Assembly (NCBI RefSeq): GCF_964204645.1
Contig: NC_134035.1
Location: 1,440,001 to 1,504,000, forward strand
DNA from: Tubulanus polymorphus
Taxonomy: Eukaryota > Nemertea > Palaeonemertea > Tubulaniformes > Tubulanidae
Reading direction: 5' to 3'
DNA length: 64,000 bases
Every line of letters begins with the position of its first letter. Within the stretch, counting starts at the first letter, position 1. The position numbers and the translations under genes were made by a program. Shown in pieces: positions 52,301 through 64,000 of the stretch. Below the pieces are notes generated by a model. The model was not told where the DNA came from. It did not search any database and saw nothing but the letters and a program-made list of their open reading frames with translations.

Positions 52301-55300
52301 GCTGTCACAAAAGTTTCCTAACTTAGTTCGTTGCTAACTATGTAGTTAAACTAAAGGTAGTAAGGAACTTAGCAAGAAACTACTAGGGTAGGCTTAGTAA
52401 GGTTTTATGAATACCGCTGAAGATCGCTATCAGACGCCTAGTATGCAGCAAAAAATCCTATAACAAACAGCCAATCAGCGCCGAGATAGAAATCATGTGC
52501 GATTTACGAAATGGCGGCCTTTTGAAGTGAAGTGAACCTGCAATTCGTCCACAAACAACTAAAATGTCTTCTACAAATTGCTTTAGAGAAAAAGGAAAAC
52601 AAATATACATCATACACACCATGTTATGATGGGACAGGATAAGGCGATAACTTTACAGTCAAATTTAGCCATTTGACCTTCGCTGACGACCTGGTTTCGT
52701 GGCTTGCGTATAAACCTCGGAGCCGCTTCACGACGATCTGTAACGGAAAAAAAGACGAAATTTCAATAAGAGCTCGGTGAAATAGTTCTCGCAAAAATTA
52801 ACTGATTTTCAGCTGAAACCGTATGGTTTTTTGAGTTGGGAAATTCTTCATAAAATCAGCTGAAGATTCACGTTCTTGCAATAAACTGAGACCTGAGGAA
52901 TTCGAATATGAATTCTAATTATTCAAACCATATTTACCGAAGTAGGTATCGTAAATCGCGTATTCCTTCGGCCTGTGTTTGCGCAATGAACTGAAGTTGG
53001 CAATTCGACCAATAGCGGGCATCGGTGTTCCCCAGTCGGCCTGAAATTCAATAAAACACAATGTTCAAATTCATTCACCCTTTATGTTTAGATTATGATA
53101 CATTTGAAAACCACAAAATACACGCCATGAAAATTCACAGAACTAATATAGTTGCAAGAGCATCGAAAATAAATTGAATTTATGGACGACAATGTTCCAT
53201 AGTTTGAATTGGAAGGATATTGAACTCCATGCAAAAATGATATTTGTAAAACAACCGGACCCAATTTTCCGCAGTAGAAAGTTTAAAGTTAGTTCTCATT
53301 TTCAATTGGTTAACTCTTTATGAGTCGAATTTTAACTCCAGTCAAAACTGCACAACTGGATCCAGCACGCACAAATTCTCGGGAAGTACAAATCAATACC
53401 GAAAAGATTATACCGTAGGACTGAGAAAGAAAATATATGTATATATATAAGATTGGGTGCAAGTTTGAGAGCATAAATAAATTGATAATGTATGTTCGTA
53501 ACAAAATGGCTTTGAGTGAAACCATGAAGCGAATTTCAGCGCAAAGTAACTTATATATGATGTGTACATATATCGTGTGCTGTTGATATGCGCTAATCTT
53601 ACATGGAAGTAGATGATAGTTATGTGTAGTTTGATCATAAGTAGTTCCTGTATCGAATAAAATCAAAAACAATCGTTACAATCGAATTATCAGGTGAAAG
53701 TACGTAATAATAGCGACTCGTTTGTCGTCAGAAACGAGGGACGAGCTTCGCGTATCTGAAGCTTAAAGGTGCATGCACTACGCTACGAACAGTCCTCTAT
53801 AATGGATGGGTGCAACTTAGCCATGCGGTAAAAAAGCTTAAAGCGGAACCTCTGAATCTAGGTCAAATAAAATCCAGGGGTAGCGTTCAACCAATACATC
53901 CAAGTCAAGGCCCTATAAAGCACACAAAAGAAATGAAACAAGGGTTAATGAATGATAGTGAGTGATGTAAAAATTGCTGCTGCTGATGATGGTAGAGTCA
54001 AAACTAGACGTAACTTCAGGGGATCTAGACACTGATACAACTGACAATTCAGGCTTGATGGTTCAATACAATATAGGCATCAATTATCACAACATGAGTT
54101 TATGTTGTTATCAATATCGATGGACATGATCCAATACGACATGATCTCCAGTTAGAAATATATGAATATTTTTCTTTATGAATTTCTTTGAATGAAGAAA
54201 ATGTCAAGAAGCGATAATTTATGACAGGTGCCAAAAATGTTAACGTAGCATGCGAGAAGTGTCGATGTTTGACTTCTGAAAGTCAAAATCATTACGAATC
54301 AAAATTACAGAACGCATTTCAAAATATTCTATAAGCGAAGTTTTATACGGCAGAATATTATGTAAGCCTCGGTTAGATAAGTGAAAATGAACTATCAGCC
54401 TGTGCAACCACTGTTGGACTCGGATCTACAGTTCTTCCTTAAATTTGACAGTAGAAACAAAGTATTTTCTAATGCATTAATCATAGAGTCAAATTAGTAT
54501 TGAGATACAGCTGTGTTCAGATCGCTAATAAGATTTTCCATAATAAGGACGAACGTAGGAGACAAACTTACGTATTTATCTTTAATTTTCTGTCTAATGC
54601 GATCGTAACGACTGCTCGGGATACGTTTGTCGAGGCCGGTCAAATCGCCCTTCAACCACGGATGTTCCAATGCTTGATAAATGGTCATTCGTTTTCTGTT
54701 GACGAACGAATAGAACAACAGATTACATCGTAATCCTAACTTAATACATGAAAACACAGGGCGGATACAGGAGGACTTATGAAACTTGTACTTAGTCCAT
54801 CAAATCTTTTTGAGTGCCCTGTTTCATCATGTCAACAAAGATAAATGGTGCATTTCAGTGCAAGAGTACGCATAATACATGTATTGCCTTTTTGGACATC
54901 ACTTTGCCTTTGAGGACTTGACAAGTTCTTCAAAATTAACCACTCTGTGCGGGAATACACCTAATATTGCCTTTTAGGACATCAAAGTGTCCTTTTCGGA
55001 TGTGACAAGCCCTTCAAAAACCAGTTCTCAGAGGTCAGTATCAGGAAGTCAAAGTATCGAACAAGGTACAATTATATTGAATGTATGAAAAACACAAAAT
55101 TGCGAATAAGTAAGACTCATTATTGGTAGAAAAGAAGAAACTCACTGCGGCGTTTTTACGAGCAACTTTTTGATGAAATCTTTGCCTTCGTCGGAACTAA
55201 TCTTGAACGATTCCGGATCGAACTGCCAATCGCAACGCTTGACGTTCTGTAACGTTTCGTAGTCGTCTTCACCGGCGAACGGTGACAATCCGCTCATTCT

Positions 55301-58300
55301 GAAACGTAAACAATCATCATCAGTTATAAACCGTTAAAACCAGGACAACTACACAGGGTTAATGTGAGGGGAGAGAAGCAGTAGACTCCACTTAAGTTGC
55401 ATTTTTCTTTTTGGACAAAATATATCGGCAATTTCACTGATATCCGAGTTGGATGGTATCTATATTCTTCATACATAGGGTCAGAAGAATATTTTCAAAT
55501 ATCTCAATTAAAGGGTGATCAATGGATCCTATCTTGTATATGGACTTAAACGCATTCAACTGCACCCAAACACAGTACAGATTACCAGATCTACCATTAC
55601 ATATTGTTTACTTACAACACGTAAGCAAGCACGCCGACCGACCACATATCGGTGTAATAACCGACAGGTTCGATCTCGCAGACTTCAGGAGCGGCGAACT
55701 CGGCCGTCGCCGTCGATACTTTGACGATTTCGTTCGGATCGAGTTTCGTAGCGAGACCGAAATCGATGAGTTTCACGTTGTTGCTCTTTCCAGTTTCGCA
55801 CATGATGTTCTCCGGCTGTTTACGAGGAAAAAAACGTTCGATTTTAACTATTTATCCTCGTTATCGCGACACGTGACAAAACATCATGAAAGCAAAATGC
55901 CACAATTGAAGATTAAAAATCTAAGCACTCAGTTTCATAGTTGTGAGTTAGTGTTAACTCTGAGTTAAAATTAGTTCATTTTCAATGAGTTAACTCGGGG
56001 TAAAATTTTAACACCGAACTGTGGAACTGGACCCAGATGACTGGTAGACTGATATCAATGTCAGAGTTACTGAGCAAAAGCCACAGTTGATGATTAGAAA
56101 TTTAAGTACTCCACCTGATGACTGGTAGACTGATATCAATGTCATAGTTATTGAGCAAAAGCCACAGTTGATGATTTAACAATTTAAGTACTCCACCTGA
56201 TGACTGGTAGACTGATATCAATGTCAGAGTTACTGAGCAAAAGCCACAGTTGATGATTAAAAATTAAAAAGTACTCCACCTGATGACTGGTAGACTGATA
56301 TCAATGTCATAGTTATTGAGCAAAAGCCACAGTTGATGATTAAAAATTTAAGTACTCCACCTGATGACTGGTAGACTGATATCAATGTCATAGTTATTGA
56401 GCAAAAGCCACAGTTGATGATTTAACAATTTATTTTCTGACAGTTATGAAGATTTATGAGCGTATCTGCTACATTATCCTTGTTTATAATCTATTTATCT
56501 CGTATCAGTATCTTCCCGATTGTCTCTTAGTTCCTGTTCCTTATCTTTCTTAATAACATCTATATTTTCAAATTACTGTATATTATCATGATGTTATTTA
56601 TCATTTCTCTGAAGTTCAGTCGAAAATAAACAGTCAAATCATCAATTGTGGGTTTTTGCTCGTCAACTCCACCTGATGACGGCCGTTAGAAAACAGCCGA
56701 AACCTAGTGGTATCATTAAACACTTTACTTTCATACATCATCGATTATTCGGGAAACGCTGTGATTTTTACCTTGATGTCGAGATGTACGATACAGTTAT
56801 CGTGCATGTGTTTGAGACCGTCGCAAACTTGACGTATATAATTGATGACCTCGGCTTCGGTCATCTTGTAATCTTCGGCGGCGACGCGGTCGAATAGTTC
56901 ACCTCCGGAAAGGCTACAAAACAATAACGATTGGATTTAAACATTCGCGTAAATTTACTTAAGTAACGAGACGAGACGAGTAGTACTATATAGGTTAACT
57001 ATTTATTTGACGTACAAGCTTTCACTACTAATGAATAGAAGCTTCATCAGGTGAATGAGTGAATTTACTTGCACGGGATGGGAATTTTCGAAGAGGGTAA
57101 AACTGTTCAACTGAGGAGTTCATCTCGATGAGGAATCGTACCAACTGACTGAGCGGTTTCAATGTTACTACTCCTCAGGGAAACATTCAGAATAGCAGGT
57201 GAAATGGCTGTGCCCTTTCTTTTTCATTTAGCAGGGGTGCGAGTGCTGCCTAAGGTCTGGAGGTGCTTAGTTGAATAAGTATGAAGGTAAGCTGTTGAGT
57301 AATGTGTAAAGAATCCCACAATAATAACAATGTTTCAGCTATATCTTCAGGAATTCCTGTCTAAATGTCGAATCAACTAGTAGCCAAAGAAAAATTTTTG
57401 GACTTTATACCATTTTTTCATGGGATTCTTTACACATTATCGTCACGTCGTTATAAGTTGTTGAGTAGGATTGATGAGTCATTCAGTGGCCGCTCATTGA
57501 TCTAACAAACCACCCAATGCTACACTTACAATTCCATAACTAGACACATTTCATCGTCTCCGTCGTCGAATGCGTCGTGCAGATTGATGAGTTTCGGATG
57601 ATGAAGTTGATTCATGACGTTGATCTCGTTGCGCACGGTCACTTTATCCAGCGGGAATGGTGTGTTGATGAATTTAGCTACGAAGATTTTGCCGGTCGCT
57701 TTTTCGCGGCACCGGTGCACGACCCCGAAGGCTCCGCTGAAAACGTATTCATACAAACATGAAAATTCGTACGCAACGCAGAAAGTGAAATCAGGGCTAG
57801 GGAAAAGAGAAGTCGAAATATGGAGACAATAAACATCCATCCAAATAGACGTCCCCGGGATTTTTTTTGGGGAGTTCGTTTTTAGGAATAGAGGGGGTTT
57901 GGTGGTCCAACCCCAGAAAATGTTTGAAAATTTCGTGCAAGCAGGCACGTTCTGGTGCAATCTGAGGTAGACTGGTTCCCGTTTATAGGTAGACTGGTTC
58001 CCGTTTACTTTGCATGTATCGATTTTATTTTTCTAATTTAGCAAATGCAGACCATTGTGCCGACGTTCGTCGACGTTTGAAAATTCAAAAAGGGGGTTCG
58101 TTCGTACTACCGAACCCCCCCCCCCTTGGGACGCCCATGATCCATAACTGATCCTCAATCCTACCTGCCCAATTCCTCGAGAATATCGTAGAAATCGTAA
58201 ATGCTCGCGTTTTTCACGTCGACAGGTTGAGGGTGATATTTAGCCCATAAATCGTGGTCTATGAAATAAAACAATTATTTGAATCCGACTTCGATAATTA

Positions 58301-61300
58301 ATAAATGACGAACGAATTGTTTGTATTCTTACAGAACTTATCGTAGTCCGTGATCTTCGGTCCGTCGTATTGGCCGCGAATCTTTCGTCCGTGTTCGTCA
58401 TAAAGTCCTTTGCCCTTTCGTTTTTTCATCGCTTCCGTAGTTTTCACTTTGATCGGCTCGCACGGACTGCTCTGGCCGTAGAAATTGACGGCGCTGATTC
58501 TCAGCTCGTACTCGGTGCTCGGCTGCAAGTCTTGGATATTCATGTAAGCCAACCTGAATAGATATCGATATCGTTATATAAAATATCAAATCTTCTCTAA
58601 CTCCGTTTTCGATGTTGAAACACTTCGGATATGAAAAACCATGAAGTTCCCAAGATTCGAAACGATCTTATTAAAATCTAGTAAAATTTAACTAAGAACC
58701 GTTGAACTTTGATTTTCCAAGGCATAGATAAAGGCATATCCATGAAACTCGTTCCGTGATGAAACACGAACCTGGAACTGCCGACACGGGTCCAGTTGTC
58801 TTTATTCGCGTCTGCCTTCTCGACGATGTATTCGGTAATGAAGCTACCGCCGTCGTTGAGCGGAGGTTTCCACGACAAACCGACGACATCTTCGAACGCG
58901 CTTTCGACAATCGGGAAACGCGGTGGATCGGGCATATCTGGAAAATATTCCATCGAAACATGACTTGAATCATCATTACTACTTATCAATATCATTCCTT
59001 AATAGTATTATGCCTTATCATCATTCAATTTCAATATCCTATAGTGATCGTACAGCCTTAATGGCTCTGTTCAGTCCTTAATCATCAATCTACTAATTCC
59101 GTTATGTAACATATAACCTTCTTGTAATTTTGGAGTCCTTTTTAATTGTTGATGAAAACGATATCATTATCATATAAATCATATCATTATCATATGAATA
59201 TTACCAGCATTCATTATCATAGGCCCTTAGACCCTTTAGGGTCGTCACAATATCTGCTATCTGCTATAACTCACCATTAATCTGTATCTTAATCACAGCC
59301 GAATCTGTGCCGAGGTCGTTTTCCAATGTCAACCTGTACGGTCCTTCGTCCTCTTTCTCGGCTTTTTTGATCGTCAAGAATGCGTGACGCTCGGTGACCT
59401 CGATCTTATGTCGTCCGCCGGATTTGATCTCTTCGTTGTCGCGGATCCACTTGCACGTCGGTTTCGGGTTGCCGGTGAACGGAACCTTCAACACGATTTC
59501 CTCGCCTTTCTCGTAGGTCGATACGTCTTTGAATCGTTCGGGAACTTTGATCCTAGGTGGCGCTAGATTAAACGAAGTATTACAGTTTGAACGTACAGTA
59601 TGATTGGGGAGAATTGAGTTCATTCCATATAAGGGGCCAGTAGTACCACAGACAGTGGTGACAGAAAAGCTGCGATCGCACAAGCATTTTTTTTCCTTTG
59701 CCCATGCCAGATTGGGCCAGGTTATTCCATTCACGTTGGTGCCATATGGGCCTGCGCCTGTTTGAAATCGGCCATACCAAACAATTTCTATTTTAACACT
59801 GGTCAATTATCACATGTGGATACTAACTGCTTCCAGAAATGACTCTCCTCACTTGCCACAGCATCGCTTTGATAGTGTTTTAGTATCGAGTGAGTGATTT
59901 ACGTGTGAAAGCAGAAGCCTAATTGGAGGCTAAATTTGACCAGTTTGACGTGGGTGAAGTCATCTAGATGAGATCAAGGCTTATCACTGCACAGTCAGTC
60001 GTTCAAAAATCAGTTAATGTATACCATCGCATAAACAATATGCAGTTGTAATAATTATCACTACTTCAACTATATCCAAACCAACTATTCCCGGGATCTT
60101 AGTAAATACAGATACATCATTGTCGTTAAATTCAAACTTACATTTAATAGATAATTCAGCGCGACTCGTGCGAGTTCCGGCTTTATTCGAAGCTCTGACC
60201 GAATATTCATCGGAATCTTCACCGAACACGTCGTGTACGACGAGCATGTGTTTATCACCGTCTTTATGAATTTCATATTTCGGATCTTCGTCGGAGATTT
60301 CTCGAGTTCCCTTGAACCTACGTATAAAACACATACATTTATCAAGTTATACGACTATAAATCCGGACAAATATTTCTTCTAGTAACATTTTTAGTCATC
60401 AATCACAAAAGCATTTGGGTTCAGTTGCACAGTCGTGGCTTTAGTCAAAAAAAGGTCTTAAATCTTAACACTGGTCTTAAGTTGTAAGATTGACTATAGA
60501 ACTAATTTGGTCTTTGACTGGTCTTAAGTCGAAGCCATGACTATGGAACCGGCCCCTGGATATAAAGACTAAATTAACGTTGAATTCCATTTCACGAATG
60601 GAGGGGAAGTATCGCTTACCAGGTGACGTCGGGATGCGTGCCCAAAATCTCGCACTCAAATTTGGCGGCTTTGCCCTCGGAGCACAGAGTATCTCGCAGC
60701 GGTGAAGTGAACTCTGGTATTTTCGCAGCTGAAATTCACGATAACAAATACAGGTATATCTAAAATCTATCCTTCAAAACCTTGCCACAGATTATGCAAA
60801 TTAGGTATACTTATTTCTCCTAAAACAGGACAGACCGACCAATCAGCTCCACTGAACTACAGTCATTACTTACCATTCGGATCCTTGACTTTCACTTTAC
60901 GCGAATTCGACGACGGTTTGCTGCGACCGGCCGGATTCTCGGCGAATATACGGAATTCGTATTCCTTATCTTCGATCAGATTCGGAACGTTGAAGATCGT
61001 AGCGACGACCGGCTGATGATTGACGCGGGTCCAGTTCTCCGAGCCGGGCTCGCGTTTCTCGATGATGTAACTGGTGATTTTACCGCCTCCGTCCGTGTGC
61101 GGTTTCTCCCATTGTAAACTGACGAAATCGGCGCCGACCTCTTCGATGTCGGGGACACCCGGTGAACCGGGAGCGTCTGAATCGAAACAAAATCATTCAT
61201 ATATGAAATACATCAGCATATCAACATTAGAAATAACCCCTTAAAGGTTTTTATTGTTTCTTGATTCCATCTTCCCACAGTTTCAATTAATTGCACAAAA

Positions 61301-63808
61301 TTCCTATTTTTCACCCACATTCCGACTTTCGTGGTGCTGCCATGGTTGTTTTGAATGAAAACCCTTGGGCGTAAACATACACCCAAGAGGTTCTAAGAAC
61401 TAACGTAGTCTGAAGCTCTCTGCCACTTAGCTTCCCACTTGTGGAGAGGATATGGTGATGCACAATCAAAATCATTCAAGAAATTAAAATACATTTCAGA
61501 AGGACTAAATTCTAAATTTACCAAACACACAAGAACTGGCCATGTAATAGGGCTTTAAGTTTAAGATACTAATTTGTTTACTAGTTGTGAATGTTGTTTG
61601 TTATGTACCATGAGGACAGCAATAAATCAAGAAACAAGTTGAATAGATTTTGGGTTTACTAGATAGAAACCGCACCTAAATCTGACCAGCACATAGGAGG
61701 AACTAGCTTTGAACCAACTGAAATTTCAAACAAATACAGCGAATATGGGCAGACGTATTCTGCCTGAAACATTAGAACCATATTAGCTGTTCTTCTGGAC
61801 CCAGTTCCACAGTTGTGAGTTTGAGATAACTCTGAGTTAAAGTTAGTTCATTTTCAATGTTTTAACCCAGGGTCAAATCTTAACTCAGAACTGTGGAACT
61901 GGATCCTGATTGTGGGTTTTTGATTTAACCCCAAACGAACTGCGTACTACGTTAGCCGAGTTTGAAGTGACTGAAGGTACGTACCGTATGGCATCTTAGC
62001 GACGATAGCGTTCGCCGTTTCCAGATATTCTCCTTCGCCGTTAGCGTTCACTGCGCAAACGCGGAAAAAGTATTCCTCGTTTTCGTATAATCCTTGAACG
62101 TCGCAATACGGCTCCTAAAACAATATATGATGAAAGCATATTTCAGATATCGAAATCAAAATGGTCGATTTCTACAAAACCGGGTGGACAGTTTTTCTGA
62201 TTTACCTTGCAGTACGAAGCCACTGTTCCCCAGTACGGTTTATCTTTCAGTTTTTTCTCAACCATGTAATGAGTTATTTTGCTACCGCCGTCATCTTTCG
62301 GGGCTTTCCACGATAAGCTGCAAGTGTTTTTAGTGATATCCGACACGTCGAGGCCGTTACATTTCCCGGGACGGGCTTTCACTTTCAGATTGATGGGAGC
62401 AACTGCCGAACCACTGGGATTACTGATTTCAATTTTGTAGTCGCCAGTATCATCCTTATTTGCATCTGAATGATAAATATTAACCTTTCATGTCATCTAA
62501 TTTCGTAACATTCATATTACTACATGTCAAATCAGGAAAACCGACCCACATCAATTCAAAGTCATTTTCAGAAATATCTGGCCAAAATTGATGATGACAG
62601 TTGTAAATTTTATATGTGGCAAATAAATATATTATAATATACATCATTTAACATTTTCCCCAGACTATTCCTTGACATCCACATTGTTTTCCCTGATTTG
62701 ATCTAAGAATCCAATCAATTAATACAGTCAAACACCTATGACATAGACGAAAACTGTTTGATTTCATGCGCGAACTAGTAATCTCAACAAATTTCCCTGA
62801 ATATTCTCCAACTTTTTTATAATAATAATAATAATGTCACATTTATATAGCGCCTGTTTCACTAATAATAATGTTCACCAGCGCTTTGTAAGGTAGTGGT
62901 GCTGAATTCACAGAGCATAGGCTTTGCAGAAAAGCAAATGTTTTACTCTCTGTTTGAAAGTGTTGATTTCAGTTATATTCCGTAGGAAAGAAGAAAAGGA
63001 AAGAAGGAAAAGGAAAGAAGATTTCCTGACTTTTCCTTGATTTCTAGGTAAGTAGCCTCCCTCTCTATAATTAAACATCATATAGTGGCTTATGACAGTT
63101 AATTATAACAGGCCTTTAATGTAATTATCTATGTACCTTTCAAAGTGAGAACTGCGTAATCGTCGAAGCACTGACACTTGAGACGTGCGTTGTCCGGAAT
63201 TTCTTTTCCGTTCTTCTTCAACTTGACGTCGAATGGCCCGGTGCCGGAGAACGGAATCTTAATCTTCAAACTGTCGCCCTCGTCGACGGTCTGATCCGGT
63301 CGTGGTAACTTCTCAATCTGAGGTGGTTCTGCAACGAGAATAAGCTATTTAAGTTTTCAGTCCCGATCATAATTCCTATTTAATGATATTTGTATCTACC
63401 GGATAAGTAACATATTTAGTTTGCAGAAGCAAAACCCACAAACAACATGTGATCCTAAAGTTTCACATGAAATATTTCTGCTCTTCTTCAGAGGATCAAT
63501 TTCATCAGAAGTTCATACAAAATACCGTCGAGATGGGCAGAAGTATTTTGCCAAAACTTAAGAACCATGAACGTAGGCCAGTATTCAGAGGGTTTGAACG
63601 AATACTGTTATGAGTTGTATAAAATCTCAACGTACTTTGAACGGTCAGCTTCGCCGATGACTCGTCGCGTCCGAGTTTATTCGACAGTTCGCACGTGATT
63701 TCGCCGGCGTCCGATTCTCCGATGTCACTCAACGTCAAAACCGTTTTGTCGTCGTCGGTCTTTATCTTGGCGCGACTCGTCGGGAAAATCTCCGAACCAT
63801 TACGATAC
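43098..63808 (-). CDS. Twitchin (titin-like giant muscle kinase), 3' part with kinase and C-terminal Ig domains
   Basis: Thick-filament protein of invertebrate muscle. The 29 exons in order (5' end off window): 63808-63636, 63328-63137, 62465-62206, 62114-61985, 61176-60874, 60728-60620, 60317-60142, 59562-59275, 58937-58772, 58553-58333, 58258-58165, 57736-57530, 56913-56772, 55815-55616, 55298-55146, 54695-54572, 53040-52938, 52737-52620, 52071-51896, 51440-51389, 51294-51153, 50466-50286, 49473-49459, 47613-47380, 46167-46022, 45458-45299, 44823-44410, 43889-43773, 43285-43098. They give 1,660 aa in one open frame. Order: Ig (partial), Ig, FN3, FN3, Ig, Ig, FN3, linker, kinase (about residues 693-955), regulatory tail, five Ig. 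Kinase motifs: GSGAFGVV, FVAKF, HLDIKPEN, IDFGLATKL, EFAAPE. The tail (IPSSRYDRIRQKIKDKY, ADWGTPMPAIGRIANFSSLR) matches the twitchin autoregulatory segment. Stop at 43098-43100. Confidence 0.95.
43396..43610. mobile_element. Foldback element with degenerate hairpin motif
   Basis: The left arm (TAGGATGAAATTCATC, ATTTCATCTGTTGACTAACA) is inverted relative to the right arm (GTTAGTCAACA, TTTCATCTCAATGAATTC, TATCCT). The right arm carries AATGATGGCTGTT...AACAACCAAAAACG, a decayed form of the CTGATGA-stem-GAAAC motif. It lies in the last twitchin intron. Confidence 0.65.
46412..47273. mobile_element. Inverted-repeat element with 56-bp internal tandem array (about 13 units)
   Basis: The left end CAGGGCTGCCAACCTCT and right end GGTTGGCAGCCCTG are inverted. 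Between them a 56-bp unit (CAAATTAATCAGTAATCAAC...CATCTTTCATATTTCTGT) repeats about 13 times from roughly 46485 to 47235 with few changes. Two units carry a shared variant (CAGCTGTAAG). A related element with one unit lies at 6447-6640. It sits in the twitchin intron between the exons at 47380 and 46167. Confidence 0.85.
47738..48119. mobile_element. Inverted-repeat DNA element, about 380 bp
   Basis: The left end TAAGGGGTCATCCATAAAGT and right end ACTTAATGAACAGCCCCTTA are imperfect inverted repeats. The ends resemble those of the element at 32471-32937. No transposase frame is present. It is in a twitchin intron. Confidence 0.65.
49274..49325. repeat. (GA)n microsatellite
   Basis: About 25 GA dinucleotides in the twitchin intron that follows the 15-nt micro-exon. 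Confidence 0.95.
55925..56036. repeat. Family B inverted repeat abutting the 82-bp array
   Basis: TCATAGTTGTGAGTTAGTG at the left and AACTGTGGAACTGGACCC at the right. It ends where the 82-bp tandem array begins. Confidence 0.75.
56036..56440. repeat. 82-bp tandem repeat, five units, in a twitchin kinase intron
   Basis: Units start at about 56036, 56117, 56199, 56282 and 56363 with GATGACTGGTAGACTGATAT and contain GAGCAAAAGCCACAGTTG. Each later unit is preceded by GTACTCCACCT, so every boundary reads CCACCTGATGA, the same word that opens the hairpin at 56673. Confidence 0.9.
56673..56703 (+). ncRNA. CTGATGA-stem-GAAAC hairpin motif after the 82-bp array
   Basis: CTGATGA, one extra base, a short GGC/GCC stem with a loop, then GAAACC. 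The architecture is that of the motif at 21966 with a different stem. It lies about 230 bp beyond the 82-bp tandem array, preceded by CACAATTGATGATTT in inverted form. Hammerhead-like but unproven. Confidence 0.3.
57301..57441. mobile_element. Foldback element of about 140 bp
   Basis: AATGTGTAAAGAATCCCA at the left is the exact inverse of TGGGATTCTTTACACATT at the right. No ORF. It is in the twitchin intron between kinase exons 57530 and 56913. Confidence 0.8.
60425..60556. repeat. Family A inverted repeat in a twitchin intron
   Basis: GTTGCACAGTCGTGGCTTTA at the left opposes AAGCCATGACTATGGAACC at the right, with CTGGTCTTAAGT twice inside. Same family as at 10490. Confidence 0.7.
61800..61907. 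repeat. Family B inverted repeat in a twitchin intron
   Basis: GGACCCAGTTCCACAGTTGT at the left and AACTGTGGAACTGGATCC at the right are near-perfect inverted ends, with the TTCATTTTCAATG centre of the family. Confidence 0.8.
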
Positions 63809-64000
63809 CTGAAAACCATTTAAACGATGCTTCCAGTAAGAACGAAACATCTCAATTCAACGTTATTCAAGATTGAGCAGAATTTATAATGAAAATAATG
63901 ATATATTTTCTTATGGAGTGCGATTATAAAATCATTTCCACAGCACTTTCCGTTCTAAAGCTACATTATGAAAACTACAAGTTAGAATTAACCACCATAG

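Noticed and set aside
59580-59806. Upstream extension of the twitchin exon to an in-frame ATG at 59806
   Set aside because: A clear acceptor (TTTAATCTAG) at 59563 and phase agreement with the previous exon show that the extra frame is intron read-through.

Overview
The window is animal nuclear DNA, about 64 kb and AT-rich. It holds five multi-exon genes with short GT-AG introns, plus many small inverted-repeat elements, minisatellites and (TA)n/(GA)n runs. The presence of twitchin (an invertebrate muscle giant) and the sequence character suggest a marine lophotrochozoan, most likely a mollusc. The phylum is inference; the sequence cannot fix the species.

Layout. (1) About 1.6-8 kb, minus strand: STK38/NDR-type AGC kinase (Tricornered family). 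Twelve coding exons are reconstructed; the last exon, with the hydrophobic motif, is not found and probably lies before base 1. Possible alternative 5' exons lie at 10.3 and 12.5 kb. (2) 13.2-18.9 kb, plus strand: a complete 12-exon ABCB8-like mitochondrial half-transporter of 725 aa. (3) 19.8-24.4 kb, minus: a complete 10-exon KRR1 ribosome-biogenesis factor of 372 aa. (4) 26.5-30.8 kb and 33.7-38.05 kb, minus: two tandem 14-exon cytochrome P450 genes (CYP3/CYP5-like clan) of 516 aa each. (5) 43.1-63.8 kb, minus: the 3' part of a twitchin gene in 29 exons, about 1,660 aa, covering Ig/FN3 modules, the twitchin kinase and five C-terminal Ig domains. Its 5' end lies beyond base 64000.

Exon junctions were derived by hand. 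Exon lengths keep the reading frame across every junction in all five genes, which is the main support for the models. The genes are unrelated in function: Hippo/MOB signalling, mitochondrial transport, 40S assembly, oxidative metabolism and muscle structure. They do not form a pathway.

Most notable points: (a) both P450s have Asn where the I helix normally carries the oxygen-activating Thr, and their similarity is patchy in a way that suggests gene conversion; (b) an alternative STK38 first exon would splice in frame and give an N-terminus starting MGLRLS, a possible N-myristoylation site; (c) a perfect 182-bp palindrome lies in an ABCB8 intron; (d) a mobile element has a 56-bp core amplified about 13 times in one copy but present once in another; (e) a family of elements carries a CTGAYGA-stem-GAAAC hairpin whose stem varies with compensating changes, resembling a hammerhead ribozyme core; (f) the Ser-rich linker between the second and third post-kinase Ig domains of twitchin corresponds in position to the catch-muscle D2 phosphorylation region of mussel twitchin. 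I saw no CRISPR array, operon, rRNA or convincing tRNA gene.
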